64,000 nt of DNA from Pantoea agglomerans. GTDB lineage: Bacteria; Pseudomonadota; Gammaproteobacteria; Enterobacterales; Enterobacteriaceae. Every line of letters starts with the position of its first letter. Position 1 is the stretch's first letter. The stretch is taken from NCBI RefSeq assembly GCF_020149765.1, contig NZ_CP083809.1, positions 62,001 to 126,000 on the forward strand, written 5' to 3'. The notes under the pieces are model-generated. The model made no database searches. It saw only the letters and a list, made by a program, of their open reading frames with translations, and was not told the DNA's origin. A program made the translations under genes and the position numbers. Of the stretch, positions 10,659 through 24,908 are shown piece after piece.

Positions 10659-12041
10659 GCCGTTTAGCGCGGCCACGCGATAGGCCTCGGCCATGGTGGG
10701 GTAGTTAAAGGTGGTATTAACAAAGTACTCGATGGTATTACCGCCGTTTTTCTGCTCCATAATCGCCTGGCCGATATGAATGATCTCCGCCGCACGCTCG
10801 CCAAAGCAGTGAATGCCCAGGATCTCTTTGGTGTCGCGGTGGAACAGGATCTTTAGACTGCCCACGTTCATGCCGACAATCTGCGCGCGCGCCAGATGCT
10901 TAAACTGCGCGCGGCCCACTTCATAAGGCACCTTCATCGCCGTCAGCTGCTGTTCGGTTTTGCCCACCGAGCTGATTTCCGGAATGGTATAGATACCGGT
11001 CGGGATATCTTCCACCAGGTGCGCGCTGGCTTCACCTTTGATAATGGCCTGCGCGGCGATGCGGCCCTGGTCGTAGGCGGCTGAGGCCAGGCTCGGATAG
11101 CCGATAACGTCGCCCACCGCATAGATGTGCGGCTGCGCGGTCTGATACATGCTGTTTACCTTCAGCAAGCCACGTCCGTCCGCCTCCAGCCCGACGTTTT
11201 CCAGCGCCAGCGAATCGGTGTTGCCGGTTCGGCCGTTTGCATAGAGCAGGCAGTCGGCTTTCACCTTTTTGCCCGACTTCAGGTGCATAATCACGCCATC
11301 TTCAACGCCTTCGATTTTCTCAAACTCTTCGTTGTGGCGAATAACGACGCCGCTGTTCCAGAAGTGATAGGAGAGCGAATCGGACATCTCCTGATCGAGG
11401 AACGCCAGCAGACGGTCGCGGGTGTTAATCAGATCGACCTTGACGTTCAGCCCGCGGAAAATCGACGCATACTCGCAGCCGATAACGCCTGCGCCATAGA
11501 TAATGACGTGGCCCGGCTCGTGATGCAGATTAAGAATGGAGTCGGAATCGTAGATGCGCGGATGGGTAAAATCGACGTCCGCCGGATGGTAAGGGCGAGA
11601 GCCGCAGGCGATGACAAATTTTTCCGCCGTCAGGCGCTCGCGCGTGCCGTCGTAATGTTCGACTTCAATAGTGTTGGCATCGATAAAGTGGGCGTTGCCC
11701 TGAAACAGCTCGCAGCGGTTGCGCTCGTAAAAGCCCTGACGCATGGCGGTCTGCTGGCTGATGACGTTCTCCGTGTGGTTAAGGATATCGGCGAACGAGG
11801 AGCGCAGCAGGCGAGTGTGATCGCTGTAAAGCGGGTTTTGGTTGAATTCAATAATGCGACTGACTGCATGGCGAAGCGCTTTGGAGGGAATGGTGCCCCA
11901 GTGAGTACAACCGCCGCCGATGTTATGGTAGCGTTCGATCACTGCGATGCGCGCTCCCTGCTTCACCAGGCCCATGGCTGCACCTTCACCTCCAGGACCG
12001 GAGCCAATCACGATGGCATCGTAATCGTAAGACTTTTGCAT
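10641..12041 (-). CDS. sthA: Soluble pyridine nucleotide transhydrogenase
   Basis: Cytoplasmic FAD enzyme that transfers hydride between NADPH and NAD+, balancing the two pools. The 466-residue protein has the FAD-binding motif [11 protein letters not shown] near the N-terminus and a central NAD-binding [14 protein letters not shown]. In the position of the dithiol of related disulfide reductases it has [13 protein letters not shown] with only one cysteine, as expected for SthA. It is convergent with oxyR and overlaps it by 18 nt, and it faces fabR divergently. Confidence 0.97.
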   Translation of the reverse strand: MQKSYDYDAIVIGSGPGGEGAAMGLVKQGARIAVIERYHNIGGGCTHWGTIPSKALRHAVSRIIEFNQNPLYSDHTRLLRSSFADILNHTENVISQQTAMRQGFYERNRCELFQGNAHFIDANTIEVEHYDGTRERLTAEKFVIACGSRPYHPADVDFTHPRIYDSDSILNLHHEPGHVIIYGAGVIGCEYASIFRGLNVKVDLINTRDRLLAFLDQEMSDSLSYHFWNSGVVIRHNEEFEKIEGVEDGVIMHLKSGKKVKADCLLYANGRTGNTDSLALENVGLEADGRGLLKVNSMYQTAQPHIYAVGDVIGYPSLASAAYDQGRIAAQAIIKGEASAHLVEDIPTGIYTIPEISSVGKTEQQLTAMKVPYEVGRAQFKHLARAQIVGMNVGSLKILFHRDTKEILGIHCFGERAAEIIHIGQAIMEQKNGGNTIEYFVNTTFNYPTMAEAYRVAALNGLNRLF

Positions 12042-12232
12042 ACCAGTACGTCCTATTTTCTATACATTTTTACAACGAGATTCTAACATCTCGCCGCGCA
12101 CATCTGAATTCTAACAGTGAAATTCCCCACGGATTGACAAAGCGTGAGGTTCACAGGCGGTCACAAACTTTGACCTATGTACGCTGAATATTTTGTTATA
12201 GTGCCCTCTTAACTCGTCACAAGGCAGAGAGA

Positions 12233-12877
12233 ATGGGCGTCAGAGCGCAACAAAAAGAACGTACAAGACGTACGCTGATCGAAGCGGCATTCAGCCAGCT
12301 CAGCGCCGAGCGCAGCTTTGCCAGTTTAAGTTTGCGTGAGGTTGCCAGGGAAGCGGGTATCGCGCCCACCTCTTTTTATCGTCATTTTAAAGATGTTGAT
12401 GAGCTTGGTTTGACGATGGTCGATGAGAGCGGCCTGATGCTGCGCCAGCTGATGCGTCAGGCGCGTCAGCGCATCGCGAAGGGCGGCAGCATTATCAAAA
12501 CCTCGGTCTCCACATTTATGGAGTTTATCGGCAACAATCCCAACGCGTTTCGGCTGCTGTTGCGCGAGCGTTCCGGCACGTCTGCCGCGTTTCGCGCCGC
12601 CGTGGCGCGTGAAATCCAGCATTTCATCGCCGAGCTGGCTGACTACCTTGAAGTCGAAAACCGCATGCCGCGCAGCTTTACCGAAGCGCAGGCGGAGGCG
12701 ATGGTGACGATTGTCTTTAGCGCGGGCGCGGAAGCGCTGGATGTGGATATCGAGCAGCGTCGCAAGCTTGAAGATCGCCTGGTGCTGCAGCTGCGCATGA
12801 TCGCCAAAGGCGCTTATTACTGGTATCGCCGCGAGCAGGAACGCCTGGCGGTCACCTTGGAAAAACCCGAAGAGTAA
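12233..12877 (+). CDS. fabR: Unsaturated fatty acid biosynthesis repressor FabR
   Basis: TetR-family repressor that controls fabA and fabB in response to the acyl-thioester pool. The 214 residues have an N-terminal helix-turn-helix ([19 protein letters not shown], residues 34-52) nearly identical to E. coli FabR and a C-terminal ligand-binding helical domain ([18 protein letters not shown]). It is followed 17 bp later by yijD, the same pair as in E. coli, probably one transcript. Confidence 0.97.
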   Translation: MGVRAQQKERTRRTLIEAAFSQLSAERSFASLSLREVAREAGIAPTSFYRHFKDVDELGLTMVDESGLMLRQLMRQARQRIAKGGSIIKTSVSTFMEFIGNNPNAFRLLLRERSGTSAAFRAAVAREIQHFIAELADYLEVENRMPRSFTEAQAEAMVTIVFSAGAEALDVDIEQRRKLEDRLVLQLRMIAKGAYYWYRREQERLAVTLEKPEE

Positions 12878-12894
12878 TCGATAAGGATAATGCC

Positions 12895-13251
12895 ATGACA
12901 CAACCGACTTCCCGCGATAAAGGCACGCTGCTGCTGGCTTTTATTACCGGTTTAGCGATTAACGGCTCATTTTCCGTGCTGTTTAGCGCCTTTGTACCTT
13001 TTTCTATCTTCCCGATTATCGCGCTGGGGCTTGCGGTCTGGAGCCTGCATCAGCGTTATCTGAATCGCAATATGCCGGATGGCATGCCGGGTCTGGCGGC
13101 GGCGTTTTTCCTGCTGGGCATTCTGGTATATAGCGCGCTGGTGCGCGCCGAGTATCCCGATATCGGCTCTAACTTTATTCCGACGCTGCTGATGGTGGCG
13201 CTGGTGTTCTGGATTGGCGTGAAGATTAAGCGTCGTAAGAACAACGATTAA
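12895..13251 (+). CDS. yijD: Inner membrane protein YijD
   Basis: 118-residue membrane protein of unknown function. Four hydrophobic segments can be seen, at about residues 10-30, 33-48, 62-82 and 92-107, with a basic tail KIKRRKNND that should face the cytoplasm. It follows fabR in the E. coli order, which suggests a membrane-related role but gives no activity. The 233 bp beyond it, up to convergent trmA, contain only a short imperfect hairpin (TTTGACG-TTTC-CGTCAGA near 13266) and no recognisable gene. Confidence 0.93.
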   Translation: MTQPTSRDKGTLLLAFITGLAINGSFSVLFSAFVPFSIFPIIALGLAVWSLHQRYLNRNMPDGMPGLAAAFFLLGILVYSALVRAEYPDIGSNFIPTLLMVALVFWIGVKIKRRKNND

Positions 13252-13484
13252 GGGCGAACCTGGAGTTTGACGTTTCCGTCAGACGGCTGGGTAAGTTAAA
13301 ACGCGGGTGGCGTGGCACAAAGCGCAAAGCGGCCCGCGCCGTGGACAAAAACGCAGGGAGCGTTTCTGAACGGCGCAGAGCGCTGGCCCCTTTATCGGCG
13401 CGCCTCAAGGATGAGGTGCGTAAACAGGCGGGCGGGCAGCGATGCCTTGAGCGACGCTGCGACCGCGCTACAGACAAGACCTTT

Positions 13485-14591
13485 TTATCCCTCTTTTCGC
13501 GTCAGCCACACGCCGCACTCCATATGGTGCGTATAGGGGAACTGGTCGAACAGCGCCAGGCGTGAAACCTTATGCGTCTGCGCCAGCGTTTGCAGGTTGT
13601 CGCACAGCGTCTCGGGGTTGCAGGAGATATAAAGGATGCGCGGATAGGCCTGCACCATCTTCACCGTCTCTTCATCCAGCCCGCTGCGCGGCGGATCGAC
13701 AAAAATGGTTTCGCACTCATAGCTTTTCAGATCGATGCCCTGCAGGCGGTTAAAGCTGCGCACGCCGTTCATCGCCTGGGTAAACTCCTCTGCCGCCATA
13801 CGAATAATCTGCACGTTATCGATCTGGTTGGCTTCGATATTGAACTGCGCCGCCGCCACCGAAGGCTTGGCAATTTCCGTCGCCAGCACGCGGCGGAAAT
13901 TGCGCGCCAGCGCCAGTGAAAAGTTGCCGTTGCCGCAGTAGAGCTCGAGCAGATCGCCGCGCGATCCGCTGGTGACGTCCAGCGCCCACTCCAGCATCTG
14001 AATGTTCATTGCCGCATTGGGCTGGGTAAAGCTGTTCTCCACCTGGCGATAGATCATTTCGCGGCCCGCCACCGGCAGGCGCTCGTCGATAAAATCCTGA
14101 TCGAGACAGATTTTGGTTTTGGTGGCACGCCCAATCAGCTGCGCCTTATAACCTTTGGCGCGCAGCGCGTCGCGCAGGGCGCTCGCCGCTTCAACCCAGT
14201 CCGCCTCGAGCTTGCGGTGGTAGAGCAGGGAGATAACGATCTCATCGCTCATGGTCGAGAGATAGTCGATCTGGAACAGTTTATGGCGCAGCACGCGGTT
14301 ATCGCGGATCGCCGCGATCATTTCCGGCATCACCGCATTGATCAGTTCGCTGGCGGCGGGAAAACGATCGACGCGAATACGCTCGCGCGTCGCCTGATCG
14401 AAGATGATGTGGTAAAGATCGTCGCCATCGTGCCAGAGGCGGAACTCCGCGCGCATCCGGTAGTGGCTGACCGGCGAGCGAAACACCTCCGCTTCAGGCG
14501 CAGCGAACGGCGTCATCATCGTTTGTAAACGGCTGACTTTCTCGGCCAGTTGCGCGTCGTACTGTTCAGTCGGGAGATGTTCGGGTGTCAT
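13485..14591 (-). CDS. trmA: tRNA (uracil-54-C5)-methyltransferase TrmA
   Basis: Makes m5U54 (ribothymidine) in the T-loop of tRNAs using S-adenosylmethionine. The 368-residue protein shows the SAM-binding motif [15 protein letters not shown] and the family end motifs [10 protein letters not shown] and ISCNPETL, whose cysteine is the catalytic nucleophile that attacks U54. It is divergent from the btuB riboswitch and convergent with yijD. Confidence 0.97.
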   Translation of the reverse strand: MTPEHLPTEQYDAQLAEKVSRLQTMMTPFAAPEAEVFRSPVSHYRMRAEFRLWHDGDDLYHIIFDQATRERIRVDRFPAASELINAVMPEMIAAIRDNRVLRHKLFQIDYLSTMSDEIVISLLYHRKLEADWVEAASALRDALRAKGYKAQLIGRATKTKICLDQDFIDERLPVAGREMIYRQVENSFTQPNAAMNIQMLEWALDVTSGSRGDLLELYCGNGNFSLALARNFRRVLATEIAKPSVAAAQFNIEANQIDNVQIIRMAAEEFTQAMNGVRSFNRLQGIDLKSYECETIFVDPPRSGLDEETVKMVQAYPRILYISCNPETLCDNLQTLAQTHKVSRLALFDQFPYTHHMECGVWLTRKEG

Positions 14592-14707
14592 GTGCGATCC
14601 TGGTTAATAGCAAACTTGCCGGGCGATTGTAGGCATTCACCTGGCGTTGTCCAGTCCTGTGCGCGCCGGGCAGTATGGCAGTCTGGACTTCCATTACCAC
14701 TCCTGTA

Positions 14708-14885
14708 GACTGCCTGCGCCGGCCTCAGCCTGAGTTAATAGGGAATCCAGTGCGAATCTGGAGCTGACGCGCAGCGGTAAGGAATGTCGTGGCGATCGCC
14801 TTGCAGACACTGTCCAGCTGGATGGGAAGTCTTCGCCACTTTATGGTTCCCAGCCCGAAGACCTGCCGGCGTGACGTCGCAACTC
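14708..14885 (+). promoter_or_regulatory. Cobalamin (adenosylcobalamin) riboswitch upstream of btuB
   Basis: The conserved core is present: the CCTGAGTTAATAGGGAA segment near 14730, CCAGTGCGAATCTGG at 14746-14760, and the B12 box GCTGACGCGCAGCGGTAA at about 14762-14779. GGGAAGTCTTCGCC follows at 14824, and the closing CCCGAAGACCTGCCGGC lies around 14854-14870. Ligand binding would mask the btuB start region 75 nt downstream, reducing synthesis of the outer-membrane receptor when cobalamin is plentiful. Confidence 0.93.
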
Positions 14886-14954
14886 GTACGGTCATCGCGT
14901 GCTATCGATCGTATATCTGCGGCATCCTGTTTCGTCTTTTGGATGCTCATAACA

Positions 14955-16835
14955 ATGAAAAAACACTCCGCTTCGCTGTTCGCATTTAGCGCAACGGCGC
15001 TTGCTCTCTGGGCGCAACCTGGTTTCGCTCAGGATAATGATGATACGCAAATTGTCACCGCCAACCGTTTCGCTCAGCCAGCTTCGTCGGTGCTGGCGCC
15101 CACCACAGTGGTGACGCGCGCCGAGATCGACCGCTGGCAGGCAAAAAGCCTGACCGATGTTATGCGCCGTCTGCCTGGCGTCGACGTGGCGCAGAATGGC
15201 GGCCTGGGGCAAACCAGCTCGCTGTTTATTCGCGGCACCAACTCCAGCCACGTGCTGATCCTGATTGACGGTATTCGCCTCAACCAGGCGGGCATCTCCG
15301 GCTCCTCAGACCTTAGCCAGATCCCGCTTTCGCTGGTGCAGCGTATTGAATATATCCGCGGTGCGCGCTCGGCGGTCTATGGATCGGATGCTATCGGCGG
15401 CGTGGTGAACATTATTACCGGCCGCGCGCAGCCCGGCACGACGCTCACCGCAGGCGTCGGCTCGAAAGGCTATCAGTCTTACGACGGGTCTACGCAGCAG
15501 CAGCTGGGCGACGCCACCAGAGTAACGCTGGCTGGCAACTACACCTATACCCGCGGCTTCGACGTCGGCGCAGGCTATCCTAACGACTATGGTCCGGCGC
15601 AGGGCGACAGAGATGGTTTTATGAGTAAAACCCTCTATGGCAACCTTGAGCACCAGTTCAGCGATGAGCTGAGCGGATTCGTGCGCGGCTACGGTTTCGA
15701 CAACCGCACCGCCTATGACGGCTCTTATAGCTATGATGACAGCTACACCAGTATTGTCGGCCTGGCGGATACGCGTCAGCTCTATAGTCAGACCTGGGAT
15801 ACTGGCCTGCGCTTCAACCGGGATAGCTATTCAACGCAGCTGATCGCCAGCTACAGCCGCACCAAAGATATTAACTACGATCCGCGCAACGGCCGCTTTG
15901 GCGCCGCCTCGACCTTTGATGACGTTACCCAGTACAACCTTCAGTGGGGTAACACCGTGCAGGTTGGCCAGGGCGCGATTAGCGGCGGCATCGACTGGCA
16001 GAAAGAGACCACTGAACCGGGTACCAACTACCTGGCAGACGGGTATGAGCAGCGCAACACCGGCCTCTATCTTACCGGACAGCAGCAGTTCGGCAGCGTG
16101 ACGCTGGAGGGCGCGCTGCGCGGCGATGACAATAACCAGTTCGGCTGGCACAACACCTGGCAAACCGCTGCATCCTGGGAGTTTATTTCAGGTTATCGCG
16201 TCTTCGCCTCCTACGGCACCGCCTTTAAGGCGCCAAACCTCTCCCAGATCTATAGTCCAGGCTACGGCAATCCCGACCTTGATCCAGAAAAGAGCAAGCA
16301 GTGGGAAGGGGGCTTCGAAGGGCTGACCGGTCCGGTTAGCTGGCGGGTATCCGGTTATCGCAACGACATTGATAACCTGATAGACAGCGATCCGACCACC
16401 TATCGCTACTACAACATCAGCAAGGCGCACATTAAAGGCGTCGAGGCGACCGCCTCGTTCGATACCGGCCCGCTGGGCCACCAAATCTCCTATGACTACG
16501 TTGATGCGCGCGATGGCGAAACGGATCAACAGCTGGTGCGCCGTGCAAAACAGCAGGTTAAGTATCAGCTCGACTGGTCTCTCTATGATTTCGACTGGTC
16601 GGTGACTTATCACTATCTGGGCGATCGCTTTGATAACGACTACAACAGCTATCCTACCCGTCGCGTTAAACTGGGCGGTGTTAGCCTGTGGGATCTCGCG
16701 GTGTCGTATCCGGTCACATCTCAGCTGATGGTTCGTGGTAGAATTGCCAACCTGTTTGATAAAGATTACGAGACAGCGTATGGCTATCGAACTCCAGGAA
16801 CGGAGTATTACCTCAGCGCCAGCTACAGCTTCTGA
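14955..16835 (+). CDS. btuB: TonB-dependent vitamin B12 receptor BtuB
   Basis: Outer-membrane beta-barrel that imports cobalamins with energy from TonB. The 626 residues begin with a signal peptide (KKHSASLF, cleaved after AQPGFAQ). The TonB box [10 protein letters not shown] follows, then the plug domain ([30 protein letters not shown]), and the barrel ends in the aromatic YSF. The start is the ATG giving MKKHSASLF; another ATG lies four codons upstream. Control is by the upstream riboswitch. Its 3' end contains the first 56 nt of murI. Confidence 0.97.
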   Translation: MKKHSASLFAFSATALALWAQPGFAQDNDDTQIVTANRFAQPASSVLAPTTVVTRAEIDRWQAKSLTDVMRRLPGVDVAQNGGLGQTSSLFIRGTNSSHVLILIDGIRLNQAGISGSSDLSQIPLSLVQRIEYIRGARSAVYGSDAIGGVVNIITGRAQPGTTLTAGVGSKGYQSYDGSTQQQLGDATRVTLAGNYTYTRGFDVGAGYPNDYGPAQGDRDGFMSKTLYGNLEHQFSDELSGFVRGYGFDNRTAYDGSYSYDDSYTSIVGLADTRQLYSQTWDTGLRFNRDSYSTQLIASYSRTKDINYDPRNGRFGAASTFDDVTQYNLQWGNTVQVGQGAISGGIDWQKETTEPGTNYLADGYEQRNTGLYLTGQQQFGSVTLEGALRGDDNNQFGWHNTWQTAASWEFISGYRVFASYGTAFKAPNLSQIYSPGYGNPDLDPEKSKQWEGGFEGLTGPVSWRVSGYRNDIDNLIDSDPTTYRYYNISKAHIKGVEATASFDTGPLGHQISYDYVDARDGETDQQLVRRAKQQVKYQLDWSLYDFDWSVTYHYLGDRFDNDYNSYPTRRVKLGGVSLWDLAVSYPVTSQLMVRGRIANLFDKDYETAYGYRTPGTEYYLSASYSF

Positions 16836-17631
16836 TCTGCGCCCCACCGTGCTGGTGTTTGACTCCGGCGTGGGTGGGCTCTCTGTCTATGACGAGGTCC
16901 GGCAGCTACTGCCGGATCTGCACTATCTCTACGCTTTCGACAACGCCGGTTTTCCCTACGGAGAAAAGAGCGAAGAGTATATTGTCGAGCGCGTCGTCGA
17001 TATCGTCGGCGCGATTGCCAGCCGTCATCCGCTTTCGCTTTGCATCATCGCCTGTAATACCGCCAGTACGGTCTCTTTGCCAGCGCTGCGCGCGCGCTTC
17101 GGCTTTCCCGTCGTTGGCGTCGTACCAGCAATTAAGCCTGCGGCGCGTCTGACGCGTAATGGTGTCGTCGGGCTGCTGGCGACGCGCGCGACCGTACGTC
17201 GTCCCTATACGCACGATCTTGTGGCGCAGTTCGCCTCCTCATGCCGGATTGCCATGCTGGGTTCGGCGGAGCTGGTGGAGCTGGCTGAGCAGAAGCTTCA
17301 TGGTCAGACTATCGCGTTAGAGGATGTGCGGCGTATCGTTCAGCCCTGGCTGCGTATGGCCGAACCGCCAGATACGGTGGTGCTGGGCTGCACGCACTTT
17401 CCTTTACTGCGTGAAGAGCTACAGCAGGTGTTGCCCGAAGGCACGCGTTTAATTGATTCGGGCGCGGCGATAGCGCGCCGCACCGCCTGGCTGCTGGAGC
17501 ATGAATCGCCTGGGGTACAGACTTCGCAGGCGAACTGTGCGTTTTGTACCGAGCTCAACGGTGAAGCGCTGCAATTATCACCGGTTTTACAGCGTTATGG
17601 CTTTCCGGCGCTGGAAAAAGTGGCGGTTTAG
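16780..17631 (+). CDS. murI: Glutamate racemase
   Basis: Supplies D-glutamate for peptidoglycan by interconverting L- and D-Glu without cofactors. The 283-residue protein has the substrate loop FDSGVGG (Asp28, Ser29) and the two catalytic cysteines, Cys92 (ACNTAST) and Cys204 (LGCTHFPLL). The start MAIELQERS lies within btuB, overlapping it by 56 nt in another frame, as known for E. coli. The murI-rrn junction that follows is the E. coli rrnB left flank. Confidence 0.96.
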   Translation: MAIELQERSITSAPATASDLRPTVLVFDSGVGGLSVYDEVRQLLPDLHYLYAFDNAGFPYGEKSEEYIVERVVDIVGAIASRHPLSLCIIACNTASTVSLPALRARFGFPVVGVVPAIKPAARLTRNGVVGLLATRATVRRPYTHDLVAQFASSCRIAMLGSAELVELAEQKLHGQTIALEDVRRIVQPWLRMAEPPDTVVLGCTHFPLLREELQQVLPEGTRLIDSGAAIARRTAWLLEHESPGVQTSQANCAFCTELNGEALQLSPVLQRYGFPALEKVAV

Positions 17632-17682
17632 GGTAGTTTTGCTGAAAAAATAGTCACTCAGAAATTAATTTGAAATTAGCGC

Positions 17683-17710
17683 TTGTCAGCCCGAAAGAAC
17701 TCCCTATAAT
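17683..17710 (+). promoter_or_regulatory. rRNA operon promoter P1
   Basis: -35 TTGTCA at 17683-17688 and -10 TATAAT at 17705-17710 with a 16-bp spacer, followed by a GC-rich discriminator GCGCCTCC, the classic stringently controlled rrn P1 design. The upstream stretch around 17646-17680 is AT-rich, consistent with an UP element and Fis sites, which I did not map individually. Confidence 0.92.
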
Positions 17711-17803
17711 GCGCCTCCACTGACACGGCACAACGGCTTACGGAATGCGGTGTTAAGTAAGATTCGACAAGGTTCGAATCGTCAGGAAAGCAAAAATAAA
17801 TGC

Positions 17804-17831
17804 TTGACTGATAAAGCGGAAAGCGTAATAT
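17804..17831 (+). promoter_or_regulatory. rRNA operon promoter P2
   Basis: -35 TTGACT at 17804-17809 and -10 TAATAT at 17826-17831 with a 16-bp spacer, about 120 bp after P1, matching the enterobacterial tandem-promoter layout. Confidence 0.88.
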
Positions 17832-17862
17832 ACGCAGCCCGCGCCGCTGAATAATCGCGGCA

Positions 17863-17874
17863 TGCTCTTTAACA
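17863..17874 (+). promoter_or_regulatory. boxA antitermination element in the rRNA leader
   Basis: TGCTCTTTAACA is the canonical boxA recognised by NusB-S10 in rrn antitermination. A second copy lies in the spacer before the 23S gene. Confidence 0.9.
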
Positions 17875-18027
17875 ATTTATCAGACAATCTGTGTGGGCAC
17901 TCGAGAGCAGATATCAAAAGCCTTCGGGCTTTAAAAAATATCAAGCCTCACGAGTGGACACATAATGACATTCATTATGACGTTTTACAGATGAGCACCG
18001 CTTAACTTGTTTAAGCAAATCAAACTT

Positions 18028-19569
<1,542 letters not shown>

Positions 19570-19640
19570 CCTGAAGATACTGCCTTCGAAGTGCTCACAC
19601 AGATTGTCTGATAGAAAGTAACGAGCAGAAAAACCTCTAC

Positions 19641-19717
<77 letters not shown>

Positions 19718-19821
19718 AATTTCTCCTCATGCTGCGTTATGCGCGCGGTCGTTTACCTGAGGTAAACTTCCCTTCCGCATGCCTTGCCTGAGAAGAAATT
19801 ACATTCTTCACGCAAGAATGT
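19718..19821 (+). repeat. Inverted repeats in the tRNA-Ile/tRNA-Ala spacer
   Basis: Three stacked dyads fill most of this spacer. An outer pair AATTTCTCCTC (19718-19728) and GAGAAGAAATT (19790-19800) has one mismatch. Inside it is GTTTACC-TGA-GGTAAAC (19751-19767). After it comes ACATTCTT-CACGC-AAGAATGT (19801-19821), a perfect 8-bp stem. They probably fold in the precursor rRNA; their function is unknown. Confidence 0.7.
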
Positions 19822-19865
19822 TTACTCGGTTGAGTGGTAGTAGACGGTCTCTGCAGTAACTGTAT

Positions 19866-19941
19866 GGGGCTATAGCTCAGCTGGGAGAGCGCCTGCCTTG
19901 CACGCAGGAGGTCAGCGGTTCGATCCCGCTTAGCTCCACCA
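19866..19941 (+). tRNA. tRNA-Ala (UGC anticodon)
   Basis: 76-nt cloverleaf starting GGGGCTATAGCTCAGC, anticodon loop CTTGCAC, T-arm GGTTCGATCCC and encoded CCA. Second tRNA of the 16S-23S spacer. Confidence 0.99.
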
Positions 19942-19997
19942 TACTGTTTTCTGAAATACTTCAGAGCGTACCGGAAACGGTGGGCTGCGAAGTATTA

Positions 19998-20009
19998 TGC
20001 TCTTTAACA
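19998..20009 (+). promoter_or_regulatory. boxA antitermination element before 23S
   Basis: TGCTCTTTAACA repeated in the 16S-23S spacer, downstream of tRNA-Ala, at the place expected for renewal of the antitermination complex before the 23S gene. Confidence 0.88.
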
Positions 20010-20137
20010 ATCCGGAACAAGCTGAAAATTGAAACGACGCCCTGCGTTCATTCCCCGTAAACAGGAGTGAAAGGCAGCGCGTTCGAGTCTCTCAATTAAT
20101 CACATCCGCGACGTCGCAAGACGCCTGTGGGTTGTGA

Positions 20138-23043
<2,906 letters not shown>

Positions 23044-23132
23044 ACAACGCCAGAGGCGTTTTGTGAGACGCGAGATTTTCAGCTTGTGACGGATATATCT
23101 GCGCGGCCTGCGGGCGGCGCGGAAACAGAATT

Positions 23133-23252
23133 TGCCTGGCGGCCTTAGCGCGGCGGTCCCACCTGACCCCATGCCGAACTCAGAAGTGAAACGCCGTAGC
23201 GCCGATGGTAGTGTGGGGTCTCCCCATGCGAGAGTAGGGAACTGCCAGGCAT
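23133..23252 (+). rRNA. 5S ribosomal RNA
   Basis: 120 nt from TGCCTGGCGGCC to ACTGCCAGGCAT, differing from the E. coli 5S sequence at only a few positions. Termini pair as expected. Confidence 0.98.
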
Positions 23253-23324
23253 CCAAATTGGTATCCACCCGCGAGGGTGACACCGGTTATCAGCGAGACC
23301 CCGCTGGTAGCAGCAGTATTCGGT

Positions 23325-23401
23325 GGTGCGGTAGTTCAGTCGGTTAGAATACCGGCCTGTCACGCCGGGGGTCGCGGGTTCGAGTCCCGTCCGCACCGCC
23401 A
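23325..23401 (+). tRNA. tRNA-Asp (GUC anticodon)
   Basis: 77-nt cloverleaf starting GGTGCGGTAGTTCAGTC, anticodon loop CTGTCAC, encoded CCA. It lies at the distal end of the rRNA operon, corresponding to aspT of E. coli rrnC. Confidence 0.99.
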
Positions 23402-23409
23402 CCCTCTTT

Positions 23410-23485
<76 letters not shown>

Positions 23486-23493
23486 GAAAAAAG

Positions 23494-23524
23494 AATCCTT
23501 TGCTTCGGCAAAGGATTTTTTTTT
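23494..23524 (+). terminator. rRNA operon terminator
   Basis: A 10-bp stem AATCCTTTGC/GCAAAGGATT closed by the stable tetraloop TTCG and followed by a run of T residues: a strong intrinsic terminator 9 bp after tRNA-Trp. Confidence 0.95.
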
Positions 23525-23547
23525 GCTTTTTATCCAGCCCGAAGATC

Positions 23548-23571
23548 AAAAAAAGGCCGACTACGTCAGCC
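23548..23571 (-). terminator. hdfR terminator
   Basis: On the minus strand the stem GGC-GAC paired with GTC-GCC (one internal mismatch, TAC loop, 23555-23571) runs into seven T residues, 23 bp after the hdfR stop codon. Confidence 0.65.
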
Positions 23572-23593
23572 TCTTCACCGTTTATGCCTGAAA

Positions 23594-24418
23594 TTAGCGC
23601 GCCAGCACCGGAAACTTAAGCAGCTGTCGAATATGCGCCTGCTGATCGCTGTTCTGCAGCCACACTGCATATAAAGGACGTACCGCCACCGGCGTATCAG
23701 GGATCACCATAAGATCGCTGTAGAGGCTATGCCAGTAGTCTGGCAAAAATGCGCAGGCACCCGTGGTATAAAGCAACTCGCGCGTTACGTGCGCCGAGGT
23801 AGTGGTTAACACAGGAACATCATCGCCGCCGGAGAGGTAGCTTTCATGCTGATGAAAGTCCGCGCCCCATTCCAGCTTGATGTAATCGTACTTCTCGCGC
23901 TTCTCTGTTTTACGCGCCCGGAACAGCGCCAGAGAGATATGGCCGATCTGCTGGCTGGTCAGCTCATCCATCTTAGGCGCTTCGGTCGTGATCAGCAGAT
24001 CCAGCTGGCGTTCATGAAGCTGTTTAACCAGAAGATGCCGCTGCGCCACGCGTGCTTCAAGATGCAGGCTCTCCCGGTTTTCATACAGGGTTTGCAGCCA
24101 CGGGGTCAGATAAGCCTCCCAGAGCGACGCGCTAGCGCCTATCGACAGCTCGTGGTGCTGCTGCGTGTGCGAGACCTCCTTCTTCGCCATCATCCATGTG
24201 CTCATCAGGCTTTCCGCATAGGGTAACAGGCGTTCTCCCGCCGACGTCAGCCGTATATTATTGCGATGACGAGTAAAAAGGTTTACGCCCAGCTGATTTT
24301 CCAGCTGACGGATGCGAAAGCTGACGGCGGACTGTGTGAGGTAAAGTGCTTCTGCAGCTCGTCCAAAATGGCGAGTTCTGCTCACTTCCAGGAAAGTTTT
24401 CAGTAATTCCGTATCCAC
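23594..24418 (-). CDS. hdfR: LysR-family regulator HdfR
   Basis: LysR-type regulator known in E. coli as a repressor of the flagellar master operon flhDC. The 274-residue protein has the N-terminal helix-turn-helix ([20 protein letters not shown], about residues 18-37) and a short effector domain. It is divergent from maoP, and the hdfR-maoP-comM-ilv order next to tRNA-Trp is identical to the right side of E. coli rrnC. Confidence 0.94.
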   Translation of the reverse strand: MDTELLKTFLEVSRTRHFGRAAEALYLTQSAVSFRIRQLENQLGVNLFTRHRNNIRLTSAGERLLPYAESLMSTWMMAKKEVSHTQQHHELSIGASASLWEAYLTPWLQTLYENRESLHLEARVAQRHLLVKQLHERQLDLLITTEAPKMDELTSQQIGHISLALFRARKTEKREKYDYIKLEWGADFHQHESYLSGGDDVPVLTTTSAHVTRELLYTTGACAFLPDYWHSLYSDLMVIPDTPVAVRPLYAVWLQNSDQQAHIRQLLKFPVLAR

Positions 24419-24539
24419 AGCTTTCTCCCAAAAAATGTTTGTCGTATAGATTTAAATGTTTTGTTTTACACTCTGTCAAGCCTATCTAATACTCCGCGCC
24501 ATTAATAGCTCGGCCATAAGAGAATCAGGAGCGTGTAAG

Positions 24540-24878
24540 ATGGCGGAAAGCTTCTCAACCACAAATCGTTTCTTTGATAACAAACATTATCCGCGCGGTT
24601 TCTCGCGGCATGGTGATTTCACCATTAAAGAAGCCCAATTGCTGGAACGTCATGGTTTCGCTTTTAACGAACTCGATTTAGCAAAGCGTGAGCCGACTAC
24701 TGAAGAAGAGCGTCTTTTCTTAGAAGTATGTCGTGGTCTGCGTGAGCCGCAAACCGAAGCTGAGCGAGTATGGTCTAAATATACCGCTCGCATTAAGCGT
24801 CCAAAACGTTTCCATACGCTTTCAGGCGGCAAGCCGCAGATGGATACGGTGGAAGACTACAGCGACAGCGATGACTAA
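24540..24878 (+). CDS. maoP: Macrodomain Ori organisation protein MaoP
   Basis: 112-residue DUF413 protein formerly called YifE. In E. coli it is needed, with the maoS DNA site, to organise the Ori macrodomain. Nearly the whole sequence ([15 protein letters not shown] start, [25 protein letters not shown], acidic end YSDSDD) matches E. coli. The start MAESFSTT follows TCAGGAG; the frame is open upstream but that part is not conserved. A terminator follows immediately. Confidence 0.95.
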   Translation: MAESFSTTNRFFDNKHYPRGFSRHGDFTIKEAQLLERHGFAFNELDLAKREPTTEEERLFLEVCRGLREPQTEAERVWSKYTARIKRPKRFHTLSGGKPQMDTVEDYSDSDD

Positions 24879-24882
24879 ACAG

Positions 24883-24908
24883 AATGGGGCGATCAGCCCC
24901 ATTTTTTT
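24883..24908 (+). terminator. maoP terminator
   Basis: 8-bp stem AATGGGGC/GCCCCATT with loop GATCA followed by seven T residues, starting 5 bp after the maoP stop. On the minus strand no T-run follows, so it serves maoP rather than convergent comM. Confidence 0.9.

Noticed and set aside
13252..13484. Short frames on both strands between yijD and trmA
   Set aside because: Arginine-rich translations, no ribosome binding sites and no recognisable similarity; treated as intergenic.
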